Assembly (NCBI GenBank): GCA_050331715.1
Contig: JBHJGO010000068.1
Span: forward strand, 1-52,094
Reading direction: 5' to 3'
From: JBHJGO01 sp050331715
GTDB taxonomy: Bacteria > Cyanobacteriota > Cyanobacteriia > Cyanobacteriales > Microcoleaceae
Length of the DNA: 52,094 bases
In this document: positions 9,661-18,256 of the stretch, piece after piece
Layout of the letters: every line of letters begins with the position of its first letter
Position numbering within the stretch: position 1 is the stretch's first letter
Made by a program: the position numbers and the translations under genes
The notes under the pieces: model-generated
What the model saw: only the letters and a program-made list of their open reading frames with translations
Database searches by the model: none
Told to the model about the DNA's origin: nothing

Positions 9661-10041
9661 ATGACTCGACAACTCATCAGCTCTGGTTCTTCATTTGAAT
9701 CTGAAATTGGCTATAGTCGTGCAGTTCGACAAGACCCCTGGGTTTTTGTGTCTGGAACGACCGGGTTCGATTACTCGACCATGACGATCTCAGACAACCT
9801 GGAGGAACAGACAGAGCAGTGTTTGAAAAATATTGAAGCGGCACTACATGAAGCAGAGGCCTCTTTGGAAGATGTTGTACGGGTAACTTACGTTCTGCCC
9901 AATGGCAAAGATTTTCCCAAATGCTGGCCGATATTGAAGAAATATTTTGGAACAATTCGCCCCGCTGCAATGATGATTTCTGCTGGATTATCTGATTCAC
10001 GCATGCAAATTGAGATTGAAGTAACGGCTCTAAAACAGTGA
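9661..10041 (+). CDS. RidA-family (YjgF/YER057c/UK114) protein
   Basis: This 126-residue protein has the RidA core: GYSRAVRQ, VFVSGTTGFD, EQTEQCLKNIEAAL and VVRVTYVLPN. Family members deaminate reactive imines and enamines, but many subfamilies lack this activity or act as chaperones. In place of the C-terminal glutamate motif of true RidA there is MQIEIEVTAL, which keeps a Glu. The start at 9661 is chosen because the fold begins at MTRQL. The gene is divergent from the kinase at 9588 and convergent with the receiver/reductase gene that ends at 10053, so it is embedded within that signalling pair. Confidence 0.85.
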   Translation: MTRQLISSGSSFESEIGYSRAVRQDPWVFVSGTTGFDYSTMTISDNLEEQTEQCLKNIEAALHEAEASLEDVVRVTYVLPNGKDFPKCWPILKKYFGTIRPAAMMISAGLSDSRMQIEIEVTALKQ

Positions 10042-10052
10042 CGATTACCCTC

Positions 10053-11705
10053 TCAAAGTTGCGCCAGGTAACGGTGAACAAACTGCACACAAATCGACCC
10101 CTCACCGACCCCAGAAGCAACTCGCTTAACTGAACCATGACGCACATCCCCGACTGCGAAAATTCCCGGCACATTGGTTTCCAGAAGAAAGCGATCACGT
10201 TCCAATGGCCAAGGCGTTCCCTCTGGTACATCTGATCCGGTGTAGATAAACCCCCGTTCATCCCGCCGTATCACTTCATCCAACCATTCCGTGCTGGGCG
10301 TCGCACCGATAAAGATAAACAGAGAATTCGTGTCAAAGGTTTTTACCTGATTGGTTTGGGAATCTTCGACCCGAAGTTTTTCCAGGCGACCGTTCCCCTC
10401 TGCTTCAATCACACTGTGAAAGGTCAAAACTTCAAAATTCTCTGTTGTCTCAATCTGGTCAATCAAGTACTGAGACATACTCTTGGCCAGGGATTCGCTC
10501 CGTACTAGCATCCGCACCTTTCGGGCATACTTTGAAAAATACATCGCGCCCTGCCCGGCTGAGTTTGCACCGCCAACAACATACACATCTTCATCTTTGC
10601 AGGCTGCTGCCTCGGTCTGAGCCGCACCATAGTATACCCCAGCCCCAGTAAATTGCTCGATTCCAGGTACCTTCCGCTTTCGCCAGGAAACTCCCAGGGC
10701 TAAAATCACCGCATGACAGCTAATCTCACTCCCATCTGACAAAGTAATTGTGTGGTAATTGTCTTCTGTCTGTAGCTTGACAGCCTCTTGAGGATTGAGA
10801 ATCTCCACCTCAAACCGCTTGGCCTGGGTCACAGCACGACGGGCTAAATCTCCACCGCTCAGTCCAACCGGAAAACCCAGATAGTTTTCAATTCGAGAAC
10901 TGGTTCCAGCCTGCCCGCCCGGTGCTTCCCGCTCAACCATCACGGTGCGTAGCCCCTCCGATGCGCCATAGACTGCCGCCGCCAAGCCCGCTGGCCCACC
11001 TCCAACGATGACCAAATCGTAGAACGGATTCGCGGCCTCCGTTTTCATCCCCACGCGCTGAGCCAGGTCAGCCGTGTCAGGTTTCACCAATTTCTCCCCG
11101 TCCGGCAGTAATACTAGTGGCAAACAGGGATGATTTGCCTCTCCCGCATAGGTCACTAATTCCTGCGCTTCCTGATCCCGTTCGATATCCAGCCAGCGAT
11201 AGGGAACCTGATTCCGAGCTAGAAAATCCCGCAGGGCATGGGAAGCAGGAGACCAGCGATCGCTAATCACCTTCACCCCTTGAAATTCAGGCTTGAAAGT
11301 CGCCTGCCAGTCATTCACCAAATCATCAATCACTGGATAGAGTTTCTCTTCCGGTGGATCCCAGGGTTTGAGCAAGTAATAGTCCAGTTGGGCCTTGTTG
11401 ATTGAATCAATCGCAGCATTTGTATCCGCATAGGCCGTTAGCAGTGCCCGCTTTGCTTCTGGGAAGACCTGACTCGCTTGTTGTAAAAATTCCACACCGC
11501 TCATTTCCGGCATCCGTTGGTCAGCTAGAAATACTGCCACCGTTCCGCTACGGAGTTTAATCTGTTGAGTTGCTTCTATGGCCTTTGCGCCTGAATCAGC
11601 TCGAACAATTCGAAATCGATCTCCATATTGCTTGCGGAGGTCTCGAGCGATAGCTTGCAGTACTGCGGGATCATCGTCAAGCGTCAAAATGACTGGTTTG
11701 TCCAT
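10053..11705 (-). CDS. Receiver domain / thioredoxin-reductase-like flavoprotein fusion
   Basis: The 550-residue protein joins a response-regulator receiver domain (residues about 1-130, DDD near the start, phospho-acceptor in LADQRMPEMSG) to a short glutaredoxin/NrdH-like segment (about 145-220) and a thioredoxin-reductase-like FAD/NAD(P) module (from FYDLVIVGGGPAGLAAAVYG, with a second GGANSAGQGA motif and the FAD tail GIFAVGDVRHG). Where true thioredoxin reductases carry CxxC, this one reads YYGAAQTEAAACK, so the redox disulfide is missing. It is therefore not a classical thioredoxin reductase. Phosphorylation by the neighbouring cNMP-domain kinase at 8161 is a reasonable inference. Confidence 0.9.
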   Translation of the reverse strand: MDKPVILTLDDDPAVLQAIARDLRKQYGDRFRIVRADSGAKAIEATQQIKLRSGTVAVFLADQRMPEMSGVEFLQQASQVFPEAKRALLTAYADTNAAIDSINKAQLDYYLLKPWDPPEEKLYPVIDDLVNDWQATFKPEFQGVKVISDRWSPASHALRDFLARNQVPYRWLDIERDQEAQELVTYAGEANHPCLPLVLLPDGEKLVKPDTADLAQRVGMKTEAANPFYDLVIVGGGPAGLAAAVYGASEGLRTVMVEREAPGGQAGTSSRIENYLGFPVGLSGGDLARRAVTQAKRFEVEILNPQEAVKLQTEDNYHTITLSDGSEISCHAVILALGVSWRKRKVPGIEQFTGAGVYYGAAQTEAAACKDEDVYVVGGANSAGQGAMYFSKYARKVRMLVRSESLAKSMSQYLIDQIETTENFEVLTFHSVIEAEGNGRLEKLRVEDSQTNQVKTFDTNSLFIFIGATPSTEWLDEVIRRDERGFIYTGSDVPEGTPWPLERDRFLLETNVPGIFAVGDVRHGSVKRVASGVGEGSICVQFVHRYLAQL

Positions 11706-11916
11706 ATCGTGAATTTACCAACTGGAAGCGAAATTTCAGTGGAGAGTAAAACCCAACATCGGCAACTAACAGCTCATGCCGAGAATGTCATACCGATCAT
11801 AGTAGTCCATCTCGCTATCTTATAGATAAACTCTCCCAATTCGCGTATCTGAGTTACTGTCGTTGAGCATCGGAGGTATGACACTAAGCAATGGATTTTA
11901 AGGATCAATGTCCAAT

Positions 11917-12690
11917 CTAATAACGAATTTGCAAGGTAACACTAGCCCGAACTTGTTGTTCCTGGCCGATCACAGGAGTAGGAGGAGCGGGGCTAGCTTC
12001 GGCAGCAAGTCTTGCCGTATCAAAATCAACGGGAGCCGGAGTTCCCACCTGATTCACCTGAATATTGATAATTTCTCGCTGAGTCAGATTCAGAGCTGAC
12101 AGAACCACTTCCGCCTGTTGCTGGGCATTTTGAGTGGCGAGTTGGAGTGCTTGCTGCTGAGCTGCACTGAGAGAGGCATCATCGGCAATAAAACTAATTC
12201 GATCCACGCGAGTCGCTCCCGCTTGGATTGCGTCGTCTATCAATGAACCTGCACTTTCTGTAGAGATTTGAAAACTGACAAGATTCGTGGCCCGGTATCC
12301 GGTCAGTTGCCGTTCTCCGTTACGAGAGGTATAAATGGGCCTGAGTTGAATTCCTGTGGTTGCCAAGTCCTCGACATTCCGCGATCTTAATAATTCCACC
12401 ACCGCCGCAGATCGTCGGGCACTCTCCTGCTGGGCCTGCTCCGCTGTTGCAGATTGAATCTCAACTCCCAGGGAAACTTGCGTTAGAGTCGTGGGCAAAC
12501 TGACAACTCCCTGACCTGTAGCAGTAATGATCCGGGATTGCTGTTCTTGAGCAAGCACTCTAGGAGCAGTGATCAGATGAGCTGAACTGAGACTAAGCAC
12601 CAGAGCAGTACACCAGCTCAAAGAACTTAGAGACAAGCGGGATAAAAGGTTGCGGTGTGAACGATGACGCTGTGGGATTCTACTGTACAT
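11917..12690 (-). CDS. SIMPL-domain (DUF541) secreted protein
   Basis: This 257-residue protein has an arginine-rich start, a hydrophobic segment (about 20-38) and a signal-peptidase-like site after PRVLA, so it is exported. The mature part starts with TATGQGVVSLPTTLTQVSLG and ends with VTLQIRY, both typical of SIMPL/OMP28/BP26-type proteins found in the periplasm or outer membrane. Their biochemical function is not established. The gene stands alone on the minus strand, 211 bases upstream of the receiver/reductase gene. Confidence 0.85.
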   Translation of the reverse strand: MYSRIPQRHRSHRNLLSRLSLSSLSWCTALVLSLSSAHLITAPRVLAQEQQSRIITATGQGVVSLPTTLTQVSLGVEIQSATAEQAQQESARRSAAVVELLRSRNVEDLATTGIQLRPIYTSRNGERQLTGYRATNLVSFQISTESAGSLIDDAIQAGATRVDRISFIADDASLSAAQQQALQLATQNAQQQAEVVLSALNLTQREIINIQVNQVGTPAPVDFDTARLAAEASPAPPTPVIGQEQQVRASVTLQIRY

Positions 12691-13127
12691 AAATCGACTA
12701 AGCCTATCCTTGCAAATAATTTGGACAATTCCCCATTAACGAGTGGGTGCATTTTGGGGAATTATTCTCATAGGGTTTAGATCGATTATTTTGCATCGTT
12801 GTTCCATCCAGCTTGAATACTGCTGAAGGAGATCTCTCTGTGCTGCCTACCTGCTGACCCTGCTATCCACCAACTGACCCTGTCTGAAACTTATTTACAA
12901 AACTCTAATAAACTTTTGATAACTTCGCAGATCAATGTTTTTTTTACTCTGAACGCGATAAAATACAGCCATATCAATAGTTCTTTTTTTGTTTCTTTGA
13001 AAACATTTTTGTTTTGAAAGATTGCAGGGTTAGTCTGCCTTGAGTGAGAGTTTTTCCGAAACCTAAACATCTACCATTTGAGTATCCAAAGTTTAAGTAT
13101 TTTTTTGATACCAGAGGTTTATTCATC
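12691..13127. other. Intergenic region with no recognised gene
   Basis: These 437 bases separate the divergent SIMPL gene and the small zinc-ribbon gene. The stretch is AT-rich from 12890 to 13020, with several T-runs, and must contain both promoters. I could not assign a convincing -35/-10 pair with proper spacing. No open frame with a ribosome-binding site was found. Confidence 0.5.
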
Positions 13128-13298
13128 ATGTCTCAGTTTTTATGTCCTTGCTGTTCCGAGCGACTGCTAATCCACGTTAGCCATCACAGGAAAGTTGGTT
13201 TTTGTATGAGATGTCATCAGGAAATGCCTTTACTTGCAGTTGAGGTACTGGCGCGATCGCCCCAAACAGTTCGTCAAACGTTGTTGTCCCTATCTTGA
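13128..13298 (+). CDS. Small zinc-ribbon-like protein
   Basis: This 56-residue protein has Cys6, Cys8, Cys9, Cys26 and Cys29 arranged as CPCC and CMRC, consistent with one structural zinc site. The rest is basic and then hydrophobic, with no recognised domain. The ATG at 13128 is preferred to an upstream in-frame start because AGAGG lies 10 bases ahead and the cysteine core starts here. A HIP1 palindrome (GCGATCGC) lies inside the coding region. The function is unknown. Confidence 0.6.
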   Translation: MSQFLCPCCSERLLIHVSHHRKVGFCMRCHQEMPLLAVEVLARSPQTVRQTLLSLS

Positions 13299-13395
13299 TT
13301 GAGTTGATTGTTGAGCAGAAATCGTTATTTGTTAAACAGCTCAAGTAATTTCTTAAAAAGAAGTTTTCGGATAGCGACTTTGGGCAGTACAATCG

Positions 13396-15033
13396 CTATC
13401 CTTGATTCCAGGTAACGATTGCTTGAACAAGTCCAGGGATAGTGTATTCTGTTGCCTCGATATTCACCCGTCCCAAATATTGTCGACAGGCTTCAGAGGT
13501 TTGTGGCCCAATCGAAGCGATGATAATTCCTGTCAACAATTCTGGGTCAAGACTCTGCGTCAGGGAGTGAAAGTTTTTTACCGTTTTAGAACTGGCAAAG
13601 CAAATTACATCCACCTGGCGCTGTTGCAGTGCGGTCAAGGCAACTGGTTCAATTTTCTCTGGGCAACGAGACTCATAGGCCGGAACTTCTACAACGATTG
13701 CTCCGCTTGCAGTAAATTGCTGCACTAGGGTTTCTCGTCCACCACTCTCAACCCGTGGGAATAGAACCCGCCGATGCTTCAGATTTTCAGGAAAATTCTC
13801 AACCAATGAATCCGCGATGAAATCAGGCGGGATAAAGTCAGGCTGTAGTCCATATTGTTTCAACACCTCCGCAGTTTTCTTGCCCACCACTGCGATTCGT
13901 GTTCCGGCCAGCGCTCGAAGGTCTTTGTCCTGAGTGATTAAGCGTTCAAAAAAATAATTCACCCCGTTGGCTGAGGTCAAAATTAACCAATCAAATCCTG
14001 GCTCCGTTGCAGTGGTCAGTTGCATCAGGGCATGATCCAACGGCTGCCAACTTGAAGGTGGCCCAATTACTAAAGCAGGCATCTCGACTACCCCTGCCCC
14101 CTGAGCGATTAATAAATCCCGGAACTGAGTTGATTGGCCTTCAGAACGCGTCACTAGAATGGTTTTGCCTGTAAGTGGGAGAGTATCGGGATGGGATTCA
14201 GATGAGAACATGGGTTTGATATCTGGAACTCCAGTGGTAAAAGACCACAATTCATCTTGCAGAGTTCGATCTTGAACAACCTGATCTTGAACAACTTGAC
14301 CTTGAATGAATCGTTGCAGGATGAATTGCCGCAGTTGCACAACTTCCCCGATCACAATCACACAGGGGGATAACCGTTTATCTACAACTTGTCTCATCAT
14401 ATCCCGCAACGTTCCTATCCATACTTGTTGCTGCGATCGCCCTGCTGACTGGATAACTGCGATAGGGGTTCGGGAAGATTTACCGTGTCTTTGCAGTCTT
14501 TGAATAATTTCAGCGAGATGACGACCGCCCATCAGAATGACCAGGGTCTCCAGCTGGGAGAGGGTTTCCCAGTCCAGTACATCAAGTTCGTGGGCCGTAA
14601 ATACTGCAAAGCAACGACTCATCACCGGATCAGTTAGAGGAATACTGGCCAACAGTGGCGCAGCCAGCACCGAAGAAATACCTGGAACCACTTCAAAGGT
14701 ACATCCAGCGTCTATCAGAGCTTGCATTTCACCCATGGCCCGACCAAAAATAAAGGGATCGCCCCCCTTTAAGCGAATGACTCGTTTTCCAGTGCGAGCC
14801 TGTTCAACAATTTATTGGTTAATCTCAGTTTGTGGCGTACTGGATTGACCCCCCCGTTTGCCGACATGAATTCTTGAACACCGGGATGGGGTCAAATTCA
14901 CGATGGAGGGATCGACTAGCGCGTCGTAAATCAATACCTCTGCCTGAGTCAGGAGTTGATAGGCCCGTAATGTGAGATGAGCGATATTGCCCAGACCTGC
15001 TCCCACTAAATAAACCTTGCCTTGAGAATTCAT
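13396..15033 (-). pseudogene. cobA/hemD: Uroporphyrinogen-III C-methyltransferase / uroporphyrinogen-III synthase fusion with a premature stop
   Basis: Read through, this is a 545-residue fusion. The N-terminal SUMT domain (VYLVGAGLGN, then VRLKGGDPF-like IRLKGGDPFIFGR and FEVVPGISS) methylates uroporphyrinogen III toward sirohaem and cobalamin. The C-terminal HemD domain (from about residue 290) closes hydroxymethylbilane into uroporphyrinogen III. An in-frame TAA at 14812-14814 follows residue 73 (EINQ, stop, IVEQARTGKR). A single T-to-A change from TTA is the simplest origin. The linker carries imperfect VVQD repeats. The HemD part could restart at ATG 14734-14736, which would leave an incomplete SUMT domain. 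If this is the only hemD, some expression must persist. Confidence 0.85.
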
Positions 15034-15067
15034 CAATTATCTAGCCCATTGTTCGGCTTACTGAAAC

Positions 15068-15826
15068 CTAGAGATCTTCTGGATTAATGCCCTGCGCTCT
15101 TAGCAGCTCAGCTAGGCGTTCAGCCCGCTGACGTTCCTGTTGTAAATCCCGTTCAGCTTGCTCAGCTCGTTGGCGTTCGCTTTCGGCTCGTTGGCGTTCG
15201 CTTTCGGCTCGTTGGAATTCTCGCTCTGCCCGTTCTGTCTCCTGCTGGCGTAGTTGATCCAGTTCAACGGGAGTTAAAAACTTTTGTCCATCGGGCCGAT
15301 AGATTTCTAATCCCGTTTCCGTCAGTTCAAACCGAATTTTCAATCGGGGACTAACCCAGCTATTCATTGATTCAATTGGCTCCAGCCAATTCTCGGCCCG
15401 TTGTAATCCATCTAACTCTTGCCGCTGCGGATGGTAAAGATAGTATTCTTCTACCCCGTACCGTTGATAGAACAGTAACTTTTCTGCCATTTTTCCAGCA
15501 CGATTGCCTGGAGAAAGAATTTCAAACACGACCTGGGGAGCAATGTTCTCTTCCTTCCACTGTTGATAAGACCCTCGATCTCCCTTGGGACGACCGAACA
15601 CCACCATCGTGTCTGGAGCCTGACGAATTTTGTTGTTTCCCTCTACTGGATACCACAACAGATCTCCTGCCACAAACACATCTTCAGTATTCGCAAACAA
15701 GATCTCTAGATTTTCCTTGATCACAACAATCCAGCGAAACTGTTCGGTATTGTCTGCCATCGGTTGCCCATCGCTGTCTGGATAAATGATTTCAGTTGGA
15801 GTTTCAGGGGTGAGTTGTTGTACCAT
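15068..15826 (-). CDS. Uma2-family endonuclease-like protein with coiled-coil tail
   Basis: The first 170 residues match the Uma2 (DUF820) restriction-endonuclease-like family that is abundant in cyanobacteria. Landmarks are DTMVVFGRPKGDRGSYQQWK, VVFEILSPGNR and the short core YGVEEYYLYHP. The tail (about 185-245) is a charged coiled coil built from ESERQRA repeats, encoded by a 21-base tandem repeat. AGGAG lies 7 bases before the ATG. The cellular role of Uma2 proteins is not settled. Many copies per genome and links to mobile DNA are known for the family. Confidence 0.88.
   Translation of the reverse strand: MVQQLTPETPTEIIYPDSDGQPMADNTEQFRWIVVIKENLEILFANTEDVFVAGDLLWYPVEGNNKIRQAPDTMVVFGRPKGDRGSYQQWKEENIAPQVVFEILSPGNRAGKMAEKLLFYQRYGVEEYYLYHPQRQELDGLQRAENWLEPIESMNSWVSPRLKIRFELTETGLEIYRPDGQKFLTPVELDQLRQQETERAEREFQRAESERQRAESERQRAEQAERDLQQERQRAERLAELLRAQGINPEDL
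15170..15211 (-). repeat. 21-bp in-gene tandem repeat, two exact copies
   Basis: The unit starting TTGGCGTTCGCTTTCGGCTC occurs at 15170-15190 and 15191-15211. It encodes the repeated ESERQRA heptads of the Uma2 coiled coil, and partial copies flank it. Such repeats change copy number easily by slippage. Confidence 0.85.
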
Positions 15827-15883
15827 GGCGGCTCCTGGATTGGATTGGTGGTTTGATCATAATGTCCCACTACCCTAATGTAA

Positions 15884-15910
15884 TAAAAACACGAGAACAG
15901 TCAGCTCTCG
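15884..15910 (-). terminator. Hairpin with T-run ahead of the Uma2 gene
   Basis: On the minus strand CGAGAGC and GTTCTCG form a 7-bp stem with one G-U pair and a five-base loop, followed by TGTTTTTATTA. No minus-strand gene ends just upstream, so it could be a leader attenuator or a chance structure. Confidence 0.3.
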
Positions 15911-16005
15911 GTTGCTGCATGAGACGGTCGAATGGGGCAGCAATCGGTTCAAACTCGGCAAGGACATGGTTCAATAAAGAAAAGATTAAGATAGGACATT
16001 AACAA

Positions 16006-16107
16006 ATGAGTATCACCAGTGCGATCGTATACGGGGGAATTTATGTTGGTGCGCTAGGGGCCGCCGCCGCCATCTTCTTCACGCTCAAGCTGGTCAAGCT
16101 AATCTAG
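16006..16107 (+). CDS. petL: Cytochrome b6f complex small subunit PetL
   Basis: This 33-residue protein starts MSITSAIVYGGIYVG, continues with one alanine/phenylalanine-rich transmembrane helix and ends FFTLKLVKLI. The single helix, the length of 31-33 residues and the basic tail ending in KLI fit PetL, a peripheral stabilising subunit of the thylakoid cytochrome b6f complex. AGGA lies 9 bases upstream of the ATG. It ends 8 bases from the convergent HAD gene. Another single-helix photosynthetic subunit is possible but fits less well. Confidence 0.7.
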   Translation: MSITSAIVYGGIYVGALGAAAAIFFTLKLVKLI

Positions 16108-16115
16108 GATGCAGT

Positions 16116-16958
16116 TTAGGAGGATTCTTCGGGAACACTTTCGGGAACACTGTGCCGCGTTAGCTGTTGAATTTTTTCAGGGGTGAGTTGTTCGATGTTC
16201 TCGATCACCCACTGAGCGCCAGCGCTTTCTAACTTTTCTCGATAACTTTTGGCTCGTTCAGGATCTACCTGCACGTGGGGAGGTAATACGCCAACGCCGA
16301 TCCATCGGCGATTTGGCTGCTGTTGCTGGGCAAGTTCAGTTGTCTTCAGATCCGCAACTGTATCTCCGGCGTAGACGACGGGCAACATTCCTTGAGTTTC
16401 CGGAGTTAACCCGAACTGGGACTCGACCAACTGAATCACCTTAAACAAACCCGTTGGATCAGGCTTGTCCGGTGCGTCTTCCATGGCCATCAAGCAGGGA
16501 GATTCTATTCCCAATCGACCTCGCAGTGCATACAGGGCCTCATCTCGCATCGCACCGCTAAAAAATCCCCAGGCAATTTGGCCGTGGATCAATTGTTCAA
16601 AATATTCAGGCTGACAGAGCAATGGTTCCGAGCAGATATAACCATTCCACTGTTCTGAATCAGTCCCCTGGTATCGGGATTGAAAAAATTCAACCAGGGC
16701 CTCATAGTCTAGACCCAACTGTTCTCTAGCAATTCCTTGATGCTCGACATGACGATAGATCAATTCCTGGGAAGCGTGCCAGTCGTTGTTCCAAATTCCC
16801 TCTGATTTAAGTTGATCAATATCCGCCATAACAGGACGGTAACTTTTGGGCGTGAGAATGGTCGTAAACTTCTCTACAGTATCCATGATGGCTTGACGGT
16901 AGGAACCGCCCACATCACGCAACACACCGTCAATATCAAAAATGGCGATCGCTTTCAT
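16116..16958 (-). CDS. HAD-superfamily hydrolase, TIGR01548-like
   Basis: This 280-residue protein begins MKAIAIFDIDGVLRDVGGS, with the HAD nucleophile Asp8 and acid Asp10 in motif I. A later GDTVADL is motif IV, and a lysine in DAPDKPDP fits motif III. It resembles the cyanobacterial and plant-type HAD proteins of family TIGR01548, some of which are annotated near histidine or carbohydrate metabolism; the substrate is not known. Its start is divergent from the PSRP-3 gene and shares that promoter region. A HIP1 palindrome overlaps the start of the gene. Confidence 0.82.
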   Translation of the reverse strand: MKAIAIFDIDGVLRDVGGSYRQAIMDTVEKFTTILTPKSYRPVMADIDQLKSEGIWNNDWHASQELIYRHVEHQGIAREQLGLDYEALVEFFQSRYQGTDSEQWNGYICSEPLLCQPEYFEQLIHGQIAWGFFSGAMRDEALYALRGRLGIESPCLMAMEDAPDKPDPTGLFKVIQLVESQFGLTPETQGMLPVVYAGDTVADLKTTELAQQQQPNRRWIGVGVLPPHVQVDPERAKSYREKLESAGAQWVIENIEQLTPEKIQQLTRHSVPESVPEESS

Positions 16959-16979
16959 TGGTGAATTTGACTATAAAGT

Positions 16980-17008
16980 TTACTTTCACAGCTATTATGG
17001 GGTATAAT
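16980..17008 (+). promoter_or_regulatory. Sigma70-type promoter for the PSRP-3 gene
   Basis: A perfect TATAAT at 17003-17008 is preceded, with a 17-base spacer, by TTACTT at 16980-16985. The start codon follows 31 bases later. The -10 is a perfect match and the -35 is moderate. Confidence 0.55.
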
Positions 17009-17038
17009 CGAACATTGTGAATTTTATTTTTGCCTACT

Positions 17039-17353
17039 ATGTCGGAGGTTTCCACCGCAAGGTTCGTTCTTAAAGTTCTATGGTTGGACGATAACGTTGC
17101 GCTTGCAGTTGATCAAGTGGTTGGGAAAGGTTCCAGCCCCCTAACACAGTATTTCTTCTGGCCCAGAAATGATGCCTGGGAACAGCTCAAGGATGAGATG
17201 GAAGCGAAGCACTGGATTTCAGAAGTTGAGCGGATTGATCTATTGAATAAAGCAACGGAAGTGATTAACTTCTGGCAGGAGGAAGGCAAGGGTCGTCCGA
17301 TGTCTGAGGCACAGACCAAGTTCCCGGAAGTCATCTTTACAGGCAGCAGTTGA
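17039..17353 (+). CDS. ycf65: 30S ribosomal protein PSRP-3 (Ycf65-like)
   Basis: The 104-residue protein carries the Ycf65/PSRP-3 signature: FVLKVLWLDDNVALAVDQVV, SPLTQYFFWPRNDAWEQLK, then ATEVINFWQ and a tail ending FPEVIFTG. It is a small-subunit ribosomal protein found only in cyanobacteria and plastids. The ATG at 17039 is preferred to an in-frame TTG nine bases earlier. It is monocistronic and read from the promoter at 16980-17008. Confidence 0.92.
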   Translation: MSEVSTARFVLKVLWLDDNVALAVDQVVGKGSSPLTQYFFWPRNDAWEQLKDEMEAKHWISEVERIDLLNKATEVINFWQEEGKGRPMSEAQTKFPEVIFTGSS

Positions 17354-17528
17354 ACGTTGTAAGCCGGACTTCCTGCAAAAATCAGATAGAAAGTTTACTG
17401 CTGATAGACTCCCAACTCACCAGCGACCAACGGCTAATGACAAATAGCCATCTAGCCTTTGGCGCTAGCCTTTGGTATACGATATCTTTTAGATGAATCG
17501 TTAGGTAACATCAGCTAGAGAGGTGAAT

Positions 17529-18236
17529 ATGACTAATGCAGTTAAGATGGGGTACACTCCAGAGCAAACGACCGCCTGGTTGCGCGGCCTTTTGGCGTTA
17601 GCTTGGGCTGATGGCCATTTCGATGAGGAAGAGCAACAACTGATTACCGCCCTAGCTCAGGAAGGGTCGGTAATAGATACAGAGGTATCTGAGTTGGAAC
17701 CCATCACACCTGACGAATTGGCAACGATTCTAGGCAAAGGAACTAAGACTGCGGAGAATTTCCTCAGGACTGCGGTTATGGTTGCCCTAGCAGATGGTGT
17801 CTATTCGCCCAGTGAAGACGAGTTGCTGCATCAGTTCTGTGAAGCCATGGATCTGAAAATAGCAGCACTCGACTCGTTACGGCACACGATGGAGGATTTA
17901 GCCGAGTCCTTTGATGAAGTACAGGTAGATGCATCCGCTGCCTCTCCACTAAAGCCGCCAGAATCTACTACTCCCTCGGTTAATCTGCTTGCGCCTGTCA
18001 AGTCCTGGTTAGACGATTGGGAAGTCCATGATCCCAAGGTAGCTCGCTTCGTTTGTAAAATGATTCCTCCCCAATGCCCCTTTGAGCGGGATGTGAAGCT
18101 ATTTGGGCGCAAGATTGTCCATATTCCTCCCATGTGTCAGCTCAATCCTCTATACGAGCAATTGGTCGGGTTAAGATTTCGAGCACTGTCTTACCTGGCC
18201 GATGATTGTCAAGAGGATGTCTCCAAATACTGTTAG
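17529..18236 (+). CDS. TerB-like / Mo-dependent nitrogenase C-terminal domain protein
   Basis: The 235-residue protein has an N-terminal TerB-like helical domain (about 5-120) with two acidic repeats, ALAWADGHFDEEEQQLI and ALADGVYSPSEDELL. It ends with the Mo-nitrogenase C-terminal (Mo-nitro_C) domain (about 150-235), showing CPFERDVKLFGRKIVHIPPM, LNPLYEQLVGLRFRAL and a Cys-ended tail. Despite the name, this domain is common in cyanobacteria that do not fix nitrogen; its function is unknown. AGAGAGG lies 5 bases before the ATG at 17529 and decides the start against a GTG two codons earlier. Two CTAGCCTTTGG repeats (17452-17462, 17465-17475) lie upstream. Confidence 0.85.
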   Translation: MTNAVKMGYTPEQTTAWLRGLLALAWADGHFDEEEQQLITALAQEGSVIDTEVSELEPITPDELATILGKGTKTAENFLRTAVMVALADGVYSPSEDELLHQFCEAMDLKIAALDSLRHTMEDLAESFDEVQVDASAASPLKPPESTTPSVNLLAPVKSWLDDWEVHDPKVARFVCKMIPPQCPFERDVKLFGRKIVHIPPMCQLNPLYEQLVGLRFRALSYLADDCQEDVSKYC

Positions 18237-18256
18237 CAGGTTTTCTGAACCCAAAT

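Noticed and set aside
17529..18236. Evidence for nitrogen fixation from the Mo-nitrogenase C-terminal domain
   Set aside because: This domain occurs in many cyanobacteria without nif genes, and no nif gene is present in the window.
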